Shown: positions 27,864 through 38,369, numbered from the stretch's first letter. The stretch is DNA of 64,000 bases from Luminiphilus sp. (GCA_029242325.1 JAQWUD010000030.1:1-64000); one strand, 5' to 3'. The notes: generated by a model not told the origin, from the sequence alone. Translations and numbers: made by a program.

Positions 27864-30800
27864 CTAGCTTTGATGCTGTGCCTCTTGTGCCAATTCTTGC
27901 TTGAGTTGCTGCCCTGCTGTGGATCTTGCCTTGGCAAAGCGCGCAATACCGAGATAGGCAACCGGCGTCAGGTATAGGGTAAAGGCGGTCGCCAGCCCCA
28001 TTCCGCCAAATACCACCCAGCCTACCGCTGACCGCGCTTCGGATCCTGGGCCGGATGCCAGAATAAGCGGCAGGGCGCCCAGAATTGTCGACACCAACGT
28101 CATGACGATGGGCCGCAATCGGATTCTTGCTGCCTCCTCAATGGCGTCGCGCACGCTGTATCCCTGATCCCGTAATTGATCGGCGAACTCGATCAGTAGA
28201 ATGCCGTTTTTTGCGATGAGGCCAATGAGCATCACCAGGCCTACTTGAGAATAAATGTTGAGTGATGTTCCCGTCAGAAACAGAGCGCAGATCGCCGCTG
28301 CGAGGCCAAAGGGCACGATCGCCATAATCACCAAGGCAGAGGTGACGCCTTCGAACTGGGCAACCAATACCAGAAAGACTATGAGCAGAGCGAAGGCGTA
28401 GGTGATGACCGTTTCGCGATTGGTTTCGGCCAGTGCGGCAGCCTCACCACGGGTAATCAGTGTGACGCCCTCTGGCAGCACTTCTGTAGCGAGTGTAAAA
28501 AGGTCGTCGATCGCTGTTTGCATAGCGACGCCGGGGTTTATCTCGACATCGATCTCGATTGCTCGTCTTTGCTCTCGACGGTCAAGCTGCCCCGCCACGC
28601 CTTTTTCGGCCAGTCGCACCACGCTGGACAGCGGAACCAGGGGGCCCGCCCGGGTCCGAACATACAGATTGATGAGGTCGTCTGGGTCACGAATTTTGTC
28701 TGAACCGGCCTCCAGCATGATGGGGACGGTCTGATCATCTACGTTGAGGTCGACAATACGCGAGCCGTCCACCATGACACGCAGTGTTTGGGCGATATCC
28801 TCCAGTGGCACATCCAGATCCGACGCGCGTTCGCGATCAATTTTGACAGCCAACTGCGGTTGCGAGGGGTCATATCCGATTCGTGGGCGGCTGACCGAAT
28901 CGAGTCGCTCCCGAATCTGGTCTGTCAACATCCTCGCTGCGGCATAGATTTCGTCGTAATCCGTACCTAGGAGCGCCAGACGCAATCCGCCGCCCGATGC
29001 CCCTCTCAGGTTGAGTGAGTTTGCGCTGAATATTCTTGTAGTCATGCCGGGGAGTTCAGCGAAAAAAGGCTTCAACTCCGCCGCGATCTCCTGTTGGCTG
29101 CGTTCTCGGTCATCCCAGTCGGTGAGCCGTGCGACCATAAAGACTATGTTGGGATCCCAGCGACCGATGACCGAGTACAGCGAGTCAATCTCGCCGCGCT
29201 CCAAAAGCGGGACCAGTATATTCTCCATACGATCTGCTTGTCGCTCTGCGTAGTCCAGTCCCACACCATCGGGACCTCGCGCGAACAGGTTGATCGAGCC
29301 ACGATCCTCTCGCGGGAGCAATTCTTGATCCAGTTGCGTATACAGCCCCGCTGCGAGGCTCGCCGCTACCACAGAAAGCATGAACGTCCGCCGCGGCGCG
29401 TTCAGGACAAAGTTGAGGGATCGCAGATAGCCACCAGCCATCCGATGACCCCAGTGACTGACGCGATGGGACCTGGGTCGTGCTACGGCCAGTCTCGCCA
29501 TGGCCGCTGGCACCAAGCTCAGCGCCACGAAAGATGAGATCATCACTGCGACAGCCAGCACCAGACCAAATTCCTGAAATAGCCTGCCAGCGGTCCCTGG
29601 TAGGAATGCGATCGGGATAAATACAGCGACCAGTACGGCTGTAGTAGCGATCACCGCAAAAAAAACTCGCCGTGTCCCCGTTACCGCGGCTGCGCTGGCT
29701 CCAACGCCTTCGGATCGCCGACGCTGCACGCTTTCCAACACCACGATAGCGTCATCCACAATCAGGCCGGCCGCCAGTACCAGCGCCAGCAGGGTCAAAA
29801 TGTTGATCGAGAAGCCCAGTAGCCAGCTTGCTGCCAGCGTGCCGAGCAGCGAGACTGGAATCGCCAGTGCGGGGATCAGCGTCAGGCGCATCGATCCTGT
29901 AAAAAGCCGGATGGTTCCAATTACGACCATAATCGAAATCAATAACGTGGTGATGACTTCGCGCACAGATCCTCGAATAAATATGGAGTCATCTGAGATA
30001 ATTTGAAGTTCGATGCCCTCCATTCTGGCGTTGATATCCGCGACGGCTAGCTGAACTCCCTCCGCGATGCTGATCGTGTTGGAGCCCGCTTGCCGGATGA
30101 TGCCGATACCTACTACCCGTTCTCCGTTGAGTCTGACGAAGCCGGATGCATCCTCTGGAGAAAATGCCACCTTGGCGATATTTCCGATGCGAATGTCGTC
30201 GCGGATGATCAGCGAAGCGATATCCTCTTCTTTCGTGACAGCGGCGTCGGCCCGCACGAGCAGCTGCTGGTCACCTGCTCTGAAACTGCCGGCTGGGACG
30301 TCGAGTGGGGCAGCACGCAGCACGGCCGAGACATCCGCGACGGTGAGCCCATAGCTGGTCAGCCGGAGCGGATCGAGAATGATGCGCAGCACACGCTGTC
30401 GCGATCCAAAAAGTGGCACATCGGCAACGCCAGGCAGGGAGATAAATTTCGGCACAATATCCTGCTCAATGAATCGGTTCAGCGTCTCTACAGAGTGCTG
30501 GGTCGATTTGACGGCGATGCGAATAATTTCCTCAGCGCGTTCGTCAGCCTTGAGAACCGATAACTGTTCGATGGCATCGGGCAGTTCCCGTTCGATACGG
30601 CTGACCGCTTCGCGCACATCGGAGGCGGCCTGATCAACGTCGATATCAGCGCGAAATTCGATCCATATGCGGGTGTTGTTTTCTTCGCTGGAGGAGTTAA
30701 TTTCCAGCACCCCCGATACTCTGGCCGCCGCGCCCTCGAGCAGGCGGGTTACCTCCGCGTCCATGGTCTCTGGAGATGCTCCGGGCAAAAAAGCGCTAAC

Positions 30801-30965
30801 GGAGACAATCGGTCGATCAACGTCGGGTAACTCCCGGACTTCAATCGCAAGCAATGCGGCCACGCCACCAATCGCTACGAGCAAGTTCAGCACTAAAACC
30901 AGCCACGGGCGCCTCACCCCCAGCTCCGGCAAGCCCCCGCCCAGAAACGCGAATTTGTCAGCCAT
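27864..30965 (-). CDS. RND multidrug efflux permease (AcrB/MexB-like)
   Basis: VRRPWLVLVLNLLVAIGGVAAL...DVDRPIVSVSAFLPGASPETMDAEVTRLLE; LALVLAAGLIVDDAIVVLE; start ATG 30965 overlaps adaptor stop. Confidence 0.93.
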   Translation of the reverse strand: MADKFAFLGGGLPELGVRRPWLVLVLNLLVAIGGVAALLAIEVRELPDVDRPIVSVSAFLPGASPETMDAEVTRLLEGAAARVSGVLEINSSSEENNTRIWIEFRADIDVDQAASDVREAVSRIERELPDAIEQLSVLKADERAEEIIRIAVKSTQHSVETLNRFIEQDIVPKFISLPGVADVPLFGSRQRVLRIILDPLRLTSYGLTVADVSAVLRAAPLDVPAGSFRAGDQQLLVRADAAVTKEEDIASLIIRDDIRIGNIAKVAFSPEDASGFVRLNGERVVGIGIIRQAGSNTISIAEGVQLAVADINARMEGIELQIISDDSIFIRGSVREVITTLLISIMVVIGTIRLFTGSMRLTLIPALAIPVSLLGTLAASWLLGFSINILTLLALVLAAGLIVDDAIVVLESVQRRRSEGVGASAAAVTGTRRVFFAVIATTAVLVAVFIPIAFLPGTAGRLFQEFGLVLAVAVMISSFVALSLVPAAMARLAVARPRSHRVSHWGHRMAGGYLRSLNFVLNAPRRTFMLSVVAASLAAGLYTQLDQELLPREDRGSINLFARGPDGVGLDYAERQADRMENILVPLLERGEIDSLYSVIGRWDPNIVFMVARLTDWDDRERSQQEIAAELKPFFAELPGMTTRIFSANSLNLRGASGGGLRLALLGTDYDEIYAAARMLTDQIRERLDSVSRPRIGYDPSQPQLAVKIDRERASDLDVPLEDIAQTLRVMVDGSRIVDLNVDDQTVPIMLEAGSDKIRDPDDLINLYVRTRAGPLVPLSSVVRLAEKGVAGQLDRREQRRAIEIDVEINPGVAMQTAIDDLFTLATEVLPEGVTLITRGEAAALAETNRETVITYAFALLIVFLVLVAQFEGVTSALVIMAIVPFGLAAAICALFLTGTSLNIYSQVGLVMLIGLIAKNGILLIEFADQLRDQGYSVRDAIEEAARIRLRPIVMTLVSTILGALPLILASGPGSEARSAVGWVVFGGMGLATAFTLYLTPVAYLGIARFAKARSTAGQQLKQELAQEAQHQS

Positions 30966-32082
30966 TGGAGGCTCGCTCTTGTTCTTGGCCGCGGTTTGCC
31001 GGGGCTCCGGCGTCGAGTTCGTCAACGGTGAGTATCTTCAACGATGCGCCGGCACGGACGCCCTGTATGCCCTCCATCACGACTTGCTCACCTTCGATGA
31101 GATCACCCTCTACCAAAATACTTCCTGCCAGTCGCTTGATAAGCCTTACTTCCCTGCGCACGGCACTGCCGTTGTCAGCAACCCAGACGTAGGCGCCATC
31201 AGCCCCCCACTGCACTGACACGTCTGGCACCGAGAGAAAGGATCCCCGAGAGGCATTGAGGCTGACCTCAAAAGCCATCCCCGGTCGGAACCGATCAGAC
31301 TGGTTGTCGATGGCAGCGCGCGCAGTAAAAGCACGCGAATTGATATCAATTCTGGAGTCAACAGCCACGATTTCACCCTCGACGCCTGAGTCAGCAGCAT
31401 CCCACAATCGGACGCTGACCGTCGTGCCTCGGGTGACTCGCTCAACGTATACCTCAGGCACCGAAAAAGTAATGAGTAAGGAGGCGCGATTATCGATGGT
31501 GGTAATCAAAGTATTGCTATCGATACGGTCTCCCACATCGATTTCCGTGAGTCCCACTCGGCCCGCGAAAGGTGCGGCAATGCGTCTTCTATCAAGGTCC
31601 ACTTTGGCCTGCGCCAGAGCGATGCGGGCGCTATCGACCGAAGCGCGGGCATCATCGAGCTGGCTTTCGGGGATATTGGCATCTCGCGCATTAACCGTGA
31701 TGTAGCGCTTGACCAGCCTCTCCGCGTCGGCAAGTTGCACGGTGGCGAGCTCTACAGCCAACTGCTCGTCGCGGTTATCTAGCTGCAATAACAGATCATC
31801 CGCTGCGACGGATCCGTCGGCTTCAATATTCACTGCTGTGACGCGCCCGGAAGTTTCAGCATAGACTGAGACACTCTGGAGTGCTCTGGCGGTGCCAACA
31901 GAGGTCAATGTCTCGCGGAGATCGGTCATACGCGCGGGCTCGGTCACCACGGGAACAGCGGATCCGCGCCCGCTAAAACGAGACCCTTCACTCGGTCCCT
32001 TGTCACCACAAGCAATCAGGCTCAGCGAGCAGACCAATGTCACGGCGTAGAGTTGTGTGCAGGCGGTGAGGCGGGGGATCAT
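30958..32082 (-). CDS. RND efflux periplasmic adaptor (membrane fusion) lipoprotein
   Basis: Lipobox LIAC; TSVGTARALQSVSVYAETSGRVTAVNIEADGSVAADDLLLQLD; RRIAAPFAGRVGLTEIDVGDRI. Confidence 0.92.
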   Translation of the reverse strand: MIPRLTACTQLYAVTLVCSLSLIACGDKGPSEGSRFSGRGSAVPVVTEPARMTDLRETLTSVGTARALQSVSVYAETSGRVTAVNIEADGSVAADDLLLQLDNRDEQLAVELATVQLADAERLVKRYITVNARDANIPESQLDDARASVDSARIALAQAKVDLDRRRIAAPFAGRVGLTEIDVGDRIDSNTLITTIDNRASLLITFSVPEVYVERVTRGTTVSVRLWDAADSGVEGEIVAVDSRIDINSRAFTARAAIDNQSDRFRPGMAFEVSLNASRGSFLSVPDVSVQWGADGAYVWVADNGSAVRREVRLIKRLAGSILVEGDLIEGEQVVMEGIQGVRAGASLKILTVDELDAGAPANRGQEQERASNG

Positions 32083-32316
32083 GATTAGCTCTTCTCAGTC
32101 AAGTTGACAGCGCTGGGGCTACCGGCGAGTCGCCCTGTATGCCAACAGTCATTTTTGCTATTGATTCTACGGTAGTTTGGACGATTAGGATCGATTCAAT
32201 CCAGTCCATGCGAAACCGGTCTTTCGCCCGCCGATGACGCCGGGTGAGGTTGTATGCCACTGCGGGAATCAGCGCCAGACCCTTTATAATACGGCCGATA
32301 TGAGAGGGTGTGACTG

Positions 32317-32469
32317 ATGGCTGACTCAGCAGACAAGGAAATTGACAACAGGGATTTGCCTTGTCGGGGTTGTACTCCAGAGTGTCCTGACAGAGCGCGA
32401 TGTGGAGGGATGCCCTGGCGCTTGCCACGACACGAGCGGCCGGGTGTGGTTCCAGCGCTTCCCGAGTAA
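32317..32469 (+). CDS. Small cysteine-rich protein (50 aa)
   Basis: Not in ORF track; MADSADKEIDNRDLPCRGCTPECPDRARCGGMPWRLPRHERPGVVPALPE; TATAAT-like -10 (tataat 32285..32290) and purine-rich SD upstream; ends 20 bp before the convergent HD gene. Confidence 0.5.
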   Translation: MADSADKEIDNRDLPCRGCTPECPDRARCGGMPWRLPRHERPGVVPALPE

Positions 32470-32488
32470 GGTTTGGACGGGTTTTGGT

Positions 32489-33049
32489 CTAAGGTGGTGG
32501 TGCCTCGGAAGGGTGGGAAAATATGGCACTGACCAGGGGAGCGAAGTGTGAGAGGGGCCGGGTAGGAAATGCCGGGTCAAAGGAGGCTTGGTCCCAACGT
32601 TCACAAAACCGCACACAGCTGTCGTAGTAGGGATGGTCACGGTAACACTCTCGAGCGAGCGGATCTTTGCCCAGATGATGGGCGTAATAGGCCATCTGAA
32701 ACAGTCCGTGATGCGCGACAACCCAATGCACTTCCTCGCTGACATAGGGTTTGAGCAAAGCTGCTGCGAACTCGGAGTGATTCATGGGCGCCAGCTCATC
32801 ACCAATGTCGTGCACGAGAGCAGCTACAATCCATTCTGCATCAGCACCGTCGTTCTCTGCACGGGTTGCCGATTGCAGGGAGTGCTGCAATCGATCTATT
32901 TTGTATCCAGCAAGGCCGCCTTTCAGTCGTTGCAACGCTTCCAGAATACGGCCCGGCAGACCCAAAATGTGCTGCCGTTCATGGCGATCAAGCAGGCGGT
33001 AATCCGCTGATGTTCCGCTTTGCATCTCGGTGAATGAAACAATCTCCAC
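32489..33049 (-). CDS. HD domain-containing protein
   Basis: LQHSLQSATRAENDGADAEWIVAALVHDIGDELAPMNHSEFAAALLKPYVSEEVHWVVAHHGLFQ. Confidence 0.85.
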   Translation of the reverse strand: MEIVSFTEMQSGTSADYRLLDRHERQHILGLPGRILEALQRLKGGLAGYKIDRLQHSLQSATRAENDGADAEWIVAALVHDIGDELAPMNHSEFAAALLKPYVSEEVHWVVAHHGLFQMAYYAHHLGKDPLARECYRDHPYYDSCVRFCERWDQASFDPAFPTRPLSHFAPLVSAIFSHPSEAPPP

Positions 33050-33178
33050 AGCGCGCTCCCGGGGTTGTTTGGATAGCGGTTGAGTGTAGGCGGAAAGTGG
33101 TTGGGTTGGGAGCGCGTCTATGCCACCGGCCCCGACAAAAGTATGTGTGCAAGGTCATAGCGCAGAGGGAGTGGAAAA

Positions 33179-33541
33179 ATGAATCTAATGCTGGGGGTTG
33201 CGGGTTTGCTGGGCGCCAGTGGAGTCGCTGCCGGTGCGTTTGGCGCCCATGCGCTGGAATCCATTGTCACCGTTGAGCGTCTCGCTGTCTGGGAGACGGG
33301 TGCGCAGTACCATCTAATGCACGCTGCGGTGATTTTATGCTTGGCGTTACAAAATGGGCGCGAGACTGATGCCCGTTGGTTTTGGCCCATGCTGGGTTTT
33401 ACGACGGGGACGTTGTTATTTTCTTTTTCACTGTATGCACTGGTCTTGACCAATGTCGCTGCGCTGGCGACGATCACGCCGTTGGGAGGCTTATTGTTAA
33501 TCATCAGCTGGTTGCTACTGATCAAGGCGGCGTACAACTGA
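33179..33541 (+). CDS. DUF423 family inner membrane protein (YgdD-like)
   Basis: GLLGASGVAAGAFGAHALESIV...WETGAQYHLMHAAVIL...TPLGGLLLIISWLLL. Confidence 0.9.
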   Translation: MNLMLGVAGLLGASGVAAGAFGAHALESIVTVERLAVWETGAQYHLMHAAVILCLALQNGRETDARWFWPMLGFTTGTLLFSFSLYALVLTNVAALATITPLGGLLLIISWLLLIKAAYN

Positions 33542-33693
33542 TCTCCAGTAGCCTCCGTTGACGCAAAGTCACGCTTGTTGGCCGATTTGTTTACACACGA
33601 GTGTCCACGCGGTGAATAGGCGGCGGTGACCAAGGGCATCATGGCAGAGTGTCAATGAACCGCGGTGGCGTGAGGCCAAGTGTTGAGCAGGCT

Positions 33694-34983
33694 TCAGTCT
33701 GATGCGGGCATAAATGGTCTGTCAGCACGAATAAACAGCCACAAAGTGGCGCCCAGCACGGCCATGACGGTACCGCTAGAGAGCGCCGTTGCCCAGCCCA
33801 CGTGACCGGCGAGATAAGGCATCAAGGGTGCGACCACGATACCCGCAAGGTTCCCACCTGTATTCATTACACCGCAGGCTGGTGCGGTATAGGGGCCTGC
33901 AATATAGGTTTGGGCGGACCAGTAGGCTCCCTCAGTGAGTTGTGTGCTGGCAAAACATAGCGACAGCAATATCACCGCAGAGTAGGGGGAGCTGGCGTAC
34001 AGCCCCGCATAGAGAAAAATACCCGCACTGAGCAGTCCGGTGATGGCGGGAATGCGGCATCCCAGCCTCGGCCCCAAGCGCGCGCAAAGTGTGTCGCAGA
34101 TATATCCCCCCGCCGAGGCCATCACAGCACCACACAACCAGGGCAGTGAAGCGAGGAAACCGGTCTCCAGAATGCTAAAGCCCAGTTGTGTCACCAGGTA
34201 ATGGAAAAACCAAGTGAAGAAGAGATAAAAAATGAAGTTCTCTGCAAAGTAAGCGCAAGTCAGCAGGAGCGTATCGCGATTGCGGATCAGTTGTCGCCAG
34301 GCGCCAACGCCGACGTTGGGGGTGAGCTGCTCGCGCCCCGCCTGGATCCTGGCGAGTTCCTCAGGTGACATGGCAGGATGGTCAGCGGGGTTGTCCGTCG
34401 CGTAGCGCCACCAGAGCCAGAATAAGACGATGCCAAAGGGAATGAAAAGATAAAAAGAGGTCCTCCACCCCCAATAGACCATCGTAAAGGCCACCAACGG
34501 TTGCGCCAAAGCGGCGCCGAGGGTTAGCCCGGTACTGCTAATGGCATTCGGTAATGCCCAGTGACCCACAGGGAACCACTGCTCCACCACCGAGGCTTGA
34601 ATCGGGTAGATCGGCGCATGGACTACGCCAACCAAAAACCTGACGACGAGCAGTGAACCAATAATGCCGGCGCCAGAGGTAAAGATTTGCCCGGGTAACC
34701 AACCAGTCAGACCCGTGGTCAGCACCCAAAACGCTCCGACACTTGTGAGTGCTGCCCTGGGGCCAAATCGTTTACCGAATACGCCTCCGGGCAACTGAAA
34801 CAGAGCGTAGCCCCAAATAAAGGCGGCGTAGATCCATCCCATTTCGATTTCGCTGATGCCGAGCTCCGGCATCATGAACTCTCCCGCGACGTGGATGTTT
34901 TGTCGCATCAGATAAGACAGAAAGCTCAGCAGGAAGAGCAGGCTGAAAAGGCGCCAGCGTGTGGGCAAACCCCCGAGGAGCAT
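33694..34983 (-). CDS. MFS transporter (ACS-family-like)
   Basis: SYLMRQNIHVAGEFMMPELGISEIEMGWIYAAFIWGYALFQLPGGVFGKRFGPR. Confidence 0.88.
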   Translation of the reverse strand: MLLGGLPTRWRLFSLLFLLSFLSYLMRQNIHVAGEFMMPELGISEIEMGWIYAAFIWGYALFQLPGGVFGKRFGPRAALTSVGAFWVLTTGLTGWLPGQIFTSGAGIIGSLLVVRFLVGVVHAPIYPIQASVVEQWFPVGHWALPNAISSTGLTLGAALAQPLVAFTMVYWGWRTSFYLFIPFGIVLFWLWWRYATDNPADHPAMSPEELARIQAGREQLTPNVGVGAWRQLIRNRDTLLLTCAYFAENFIFYLFFTWFFHYLVTQLGFSILETGFLASLPWLCGAVMASAGGYICDTLCARLGPRLGCRIPAITGLLSAGIFLYAGLYASSPYSAVILLSLCFASTQLTEGAYWSAQTYIAGPYTAPACGVMNTGGNLAGIVVAPLMPYLAGHVGWATALSSGTVMAVLGATLWLFIRADRPFMPASD

Positions 34984-34988
34984 TATTT

Positions 34989-36080
34989 TTATTCCTCACC
35001 AAGCTTGGAGCGCACATAGTGACGAATATCGAGGCTGTAGTCTTCCATGGGAGCATAGTAGCCGTGCTGAAATACCCGGTTCTGCATTCCGCGCTGAACA
35101 CTCTCACAAATTTGCCAATCCTGTTGGTTCACAAGATCCCAGAAATCAATCGCATCCGAGCCATCAAAATCCGGTTTGGCCATCGCATCGGGGTGAAACA
35201 GAAAATCGCATTGGATGCGCGTCATACCGGGTCCCTGCGGCCACAAGTAGAAGGCCGCGACGTGATCCATGGAGAGACTGAGCATCAGGTTGGGATAAAA
35301 CAGCTCCCCCTTGTGATGCGTTTTTTCAATCTCACTCAGACCGGGGAAAGGGTTGCGTAGCGTAGTGCCGGAGGCCGTGAAGGTGTTGGTGCCCTCGCGG
35401 TGGGGCACGCCTTCGTCCCACTCGAGATCGCTACCGCCGCGCCGAAAGGCGGGCACTAACTCACACAGTTCGGGATGAACAGGGCCGCAGTGATAGCACT
35501 CGTTGTAGTTCTCCACGATCACTTTCCAATTAGCGGCTACTTCGTAGGTGATGGCGGCGCCTACTTGAAGATCCTGCAGCGGGTAGCGCTGCAGGCGCTC
35601 GACCCCGTGCCCAAGCGTTGACCTCAGCGGATCGTCATTGCCTGGATCAAGACGGATAAAGATGAAGCCACCCCACTGGGCCAGTGTAAGCGCGTGCAGC
35701 GACACACCATCAGTGTGGACGGCGAGGTGGGGGGTGCCTCGCAGTCGCCCATCAAGGTGATAACTCCAAGCGTGGTAGGGGCAGATAATGCTGTGCTGGA
35801 ACTGGCCTGTGATCGGTCCGGGATCTTTGAGTGGTACCAGCTCGGTACCACGATGCCGGCACACGTTATAGAACGCTTTAAGAGCGCCGGTTTCGGTTTT
35901 TACCACCAATAGTGATTGGGTGTTCAGGCGGATCGCAAGGTAATCGCCTGCTTGGGTGAGCCCTTCACCGCGTCCTACACAGACCCATCCGGCGTCAAAA
36001 ATCGCTGCATATTCGCGCTCGAAGTGCGCTTCGCTGAGATAGCTGTCACGGGGTAGGGTTTTTTCAAGTGAATCGAGCAT
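34989..36080 (-). CDS. Rieske-type aromatic ring-hydroxylating / N-demethylating oxygenase alpha subunit
   Basis: CRHRGTELV...CPYHAWSYHLDG (Rieske CxH..CxxH) and NWKVIVENYNECYHCGPVHPEL (mononuclear iron site). Confidence 0.93.
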   Translation of the reverse strand: MLDSLEKTLPRDSYLSEAHFEREYAAIFDAGWVCVGRGEGLTQAGDYLAIRLNTQSLLVVKTETGALKAFYNVCRHRGTELVPLKDPGPITGQFQHSIICPYHAWSYHLDGRLRGTPHLAVHTDGVSLHALTLAQWGGFIFIRLDPGNDDPLRSTLGHGVERLQRYPLQDLQVGAAITYEVAANWKVIVENYNECYHCGPVHPELCELVPAFRRGGSDLEWDEGVPHREGTNTFTASGTTLRNPFPGLSEIEKTHHKGELFYPNLMLSLSMDHVAAFYLWPQGPGMTRIQCDFLFHPDAMAKPDFDGSDAIDFWDLVNQQDWQICESVQRGMQNRVFQHGYYAPMEDYSLDIRHYVRSKLGEE

Positions 36081-36086
36081 CTGCCG

Positions 36087-38228
36087 TCAGCTTGTGCCCG
36101 ATGAGTGCGGGAACGCTCTGTGGGGTTCCGCAGAAACGATCGGGTCGTCTCGCAGATAGCTGGTGTCGTCCTCTGCCAGGCTGCGGGCAAAGCCATGTCC
36201 GCTGTGCACCGCATGAACAATCGCACCGGGCGCCAGTGCATCTCCCACCAGGTGGACGGAAGTGGCGTCATCAGTTTTAGTCGTTTGGATTAGCGTTTCA
36301 TAAATGTCATCGTGGGGTTCTCGGTGTCCCACAATCACAATGCCATCCACGTCGAGCTCCATTGGCGTGGCGTTGAATAGATTCTGCAGCATCGCGCGGT
36401 GACCATCGAAAGTCATTAAGTTAGTGCTGGTATGGATCACCACGTTGTGACGTGCCAGCGCTTGATAGACAAACGGCAGCTCATTGGTCATGAAGGTCCA
36501 GGCTGAGGCATGGCCCGCGGGCGAGGCGTAAGTAACGGTTCGGCCCTGTGTGGCCAGATGCTCGGCAATCACACCACCCAGATAATAGTTGTCAAAATCA
36601 AACACCAGTAACCTGTCGCCCGTGACCCGGCTTGCGAACACATCGTCGGGCGTAAAGACCTGCGGCGTGTTCATGGGCTCGGTTGGGATTTCTAGTGCCG
36701 AGTAGAGTCGGCGAGTCCAGCGGGATCCTGTCGCGATAGCAATGTGGTCCGCGCCAAAGCCAAGGGCCGTTTCAGCGTCCAGTTCGCTGTTGGTGAACAT
36801 GGCGACGTTACCCATCTGTGATAGTAGCCAGACGCGGTGGTCTCTGACTCGGCGCCAGGTTGCCATGCCGGGGAGCTGACTTTCGGATAACACCCTGCCG
36901 CCCCAATCGCCGGCTTGTTCAGCGATGGTGACCTCCATACCTTGGCGGGCGGCCACGACAGCGGCTTCCAGCCCCGCGGGGCCGCCGCCCACAATTAGCA
37001 GGTTCGACGGCGCTTCGATACGGGTGTAGCGTTCTGGATGCCAGTTTCGTCGCCATTCCTCGCCCGCCGTGGCGTTTTGTGTGCACCGCACCGGTACGCC
37101 ATCGTGCCAGCTCGCAATGCAGATATTGCAACCAATGCACTCGCGGATATCGTCGCTTCGACCCTCGCGAATTTTGCTAGGAAGAAAGGGGTCTGCAATG
37201 CTGGCACGCGCGCCGCCAATGAAATCGAGGACGCCACGGTTGATCTGGGACACCATGGTGTCGGGTGACGTAAAACGTCCCACGCCGACAACCGGGCGAT
37301 CGGTAACACGCTTGACAAAATCGATGACCGGCTCGTGCGCCCCTTCGGGGCGGAAGCGCGAGGCCCCGCAATCAGTGGGGCTCGAATCCATCTTCACGTC
37401 CCAAAGATCGGGCACATCGGACAGCAGGCTTACCACTCCATGGGCTTCACTTTCATAGTGCTCGGCGGGTTTGGCGCGCAATTCCTCCAAGCTGATCCGC
37501 AGCGCGACGGCGGCGTGACGGCCCGCCTCATCGCGCGTGACCTCGAGCATTTCACGGACGAAACGCACGCGATTTTCGAGCGATCCGCCGTAGCCATCCA
37601 GGCGATGGTTATATTCCGGGAGTAAGAACTCATACCCGAGGTAGCCCATTCCAGCGTAGACATAAAGGATATCAAAACCTGCATCGAGCGCTCGACGGGT
37701 AGCAAGTCGTTGCCAGTGCAGCACGGCGTCGATATCTGCTGTGGTCATTTTTTTCGGTCGGAGCTGGCCCATAAAGCCCACATGCGTAGCGGCCCAGGAA
37801 ATGCCCGAGGGAGAGAGAGGCGGCAGTCGGGAGGTCCGATTCATGACGGCGGCACCCCCGTGCCACAGCTCCACCGCTGCCAGACTGCCATGACGGTGGA
37901 TGGCGTCGGTGGTCAGGGTGTGGGAAGCAATATCGGCGTCATTCCACAGGCGAGCGAAGGGCAGGGGAGAGTCATCGGAGCTGGGGTGAATCGAAACGGC
38001 GCCGGTGCTGACTACACCCCACCCCCCTTCGGCTTTGGTTTCCCGAAAAGCTGCGCGCACGCGGGGGTTGGCTTCTGTCATACCGCTGGCATGAGGCACT
38101 TGATAGAACCGATTGGGGGCGATGACCGGCCCAATCTGAACCGGCTCAAACAGCACCCTGTGACTGGGATGGCAGGCGTTCAAATCAGACCGCGCTGCGG
38201 TGGTCGAGAGGATCTCTGGTTTACCCAT
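36087..38228 (-). CDS. NADH:flavin oxidoreductase with Fe-S cluster and FAD/NAD domain (TMADH/N-methylproline demethylase-like)
   Basis: OYE N-domain (LFEPVQIGPVIAPNRFYQVPHASG), ECIGCNICIASWHDGVPVRCTQNATAGEE, LLIVGGGPAGLEAAVVAARQGMEVTIAE. Confidence 0.9.
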   Translation of the reverse strand: MGKPEILSTTAARSDLNACHPSHRVLFEPVQIGPVIAPNRFYQVPHASGMTEANPRVRAAFRETKAEGGWGVVSTGAVSIHPSSDDSPLPFARLWNDADIASHTLTTDAIHRHGSLAAVELWHGGAAVMNRTSRLPPLSPSGISWAATHVGFMGQLRPKKMTTADIDAVLHWQRLATRRALDAGFDILYVYAGMGYLGYEFLLPEYNHRLDGYGGSLENRVRFVREMLEVTRDEAGRHAAVALRISLEELRAKPAEHYESEAHGVVSLLSDVPDLWDVKMDSSPTDCGASRFRPEGAHEPVIDFVKRVTDRPVVGVGRFTSPDTMVSQINRGVLDFIGGARASIADPFLPSKIREGRSDDIRECIGCNICIASWHDGVPVRCTQNATAGEEWRRNWHPERYTRIEAPSNLLIVGGGPAGLEAAVVAARQGMEVTIAEQAGDWGGRVLSESQLPGMATWRRVRDHRVWLLSQMGNVAMFTNSELDAETALGFGADHIAIATGSRWTRRLYSALEIPTEPMNTPQVFTPDDVFASRVTGDRLLVFDFDNYYLGGVIAEHLATQGRTVTYASPAGHASAWTFMTNELPFVYQALARHNVVIHTSTNLMTFDGHRAMLQNLFNATPMELDVDGIVIVGHREPHDDIYETLIQTTKTDDATSVHLVGDALAPGAIVHAVHSGHGFARSLAEDDTSYLRDDPIVSAEPHRAFPHSSGTS

Positions 38229-38369
38229 TGTGGCGTTCCTGTGCCCTTTTCATCGCGTCGGTAAATCTACTTTTGCGTCTCGTAACCATACTCGCCACCG
38301 GATCGACGCGTCCAGCGCTCCGGCCGAGTTAACCTCGGCGGGCTGACGTTTAACTAGGTTGGTGTCCGA

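Noticed and set aside
29094-29537. 147-aa plus-strand ORF and other plus-strand ORFs at 28402-31218
   Set aside because: Antisense to the RND permease/adaptor genes; typical GC-rich shadow ORFs.
32099-32745. Minus-strand ORFs 32099..32428 and 32326..32745
   Set aside because: No recognisable motifs; they overlap the better supported HD gene and the Cys-rich small ORF.
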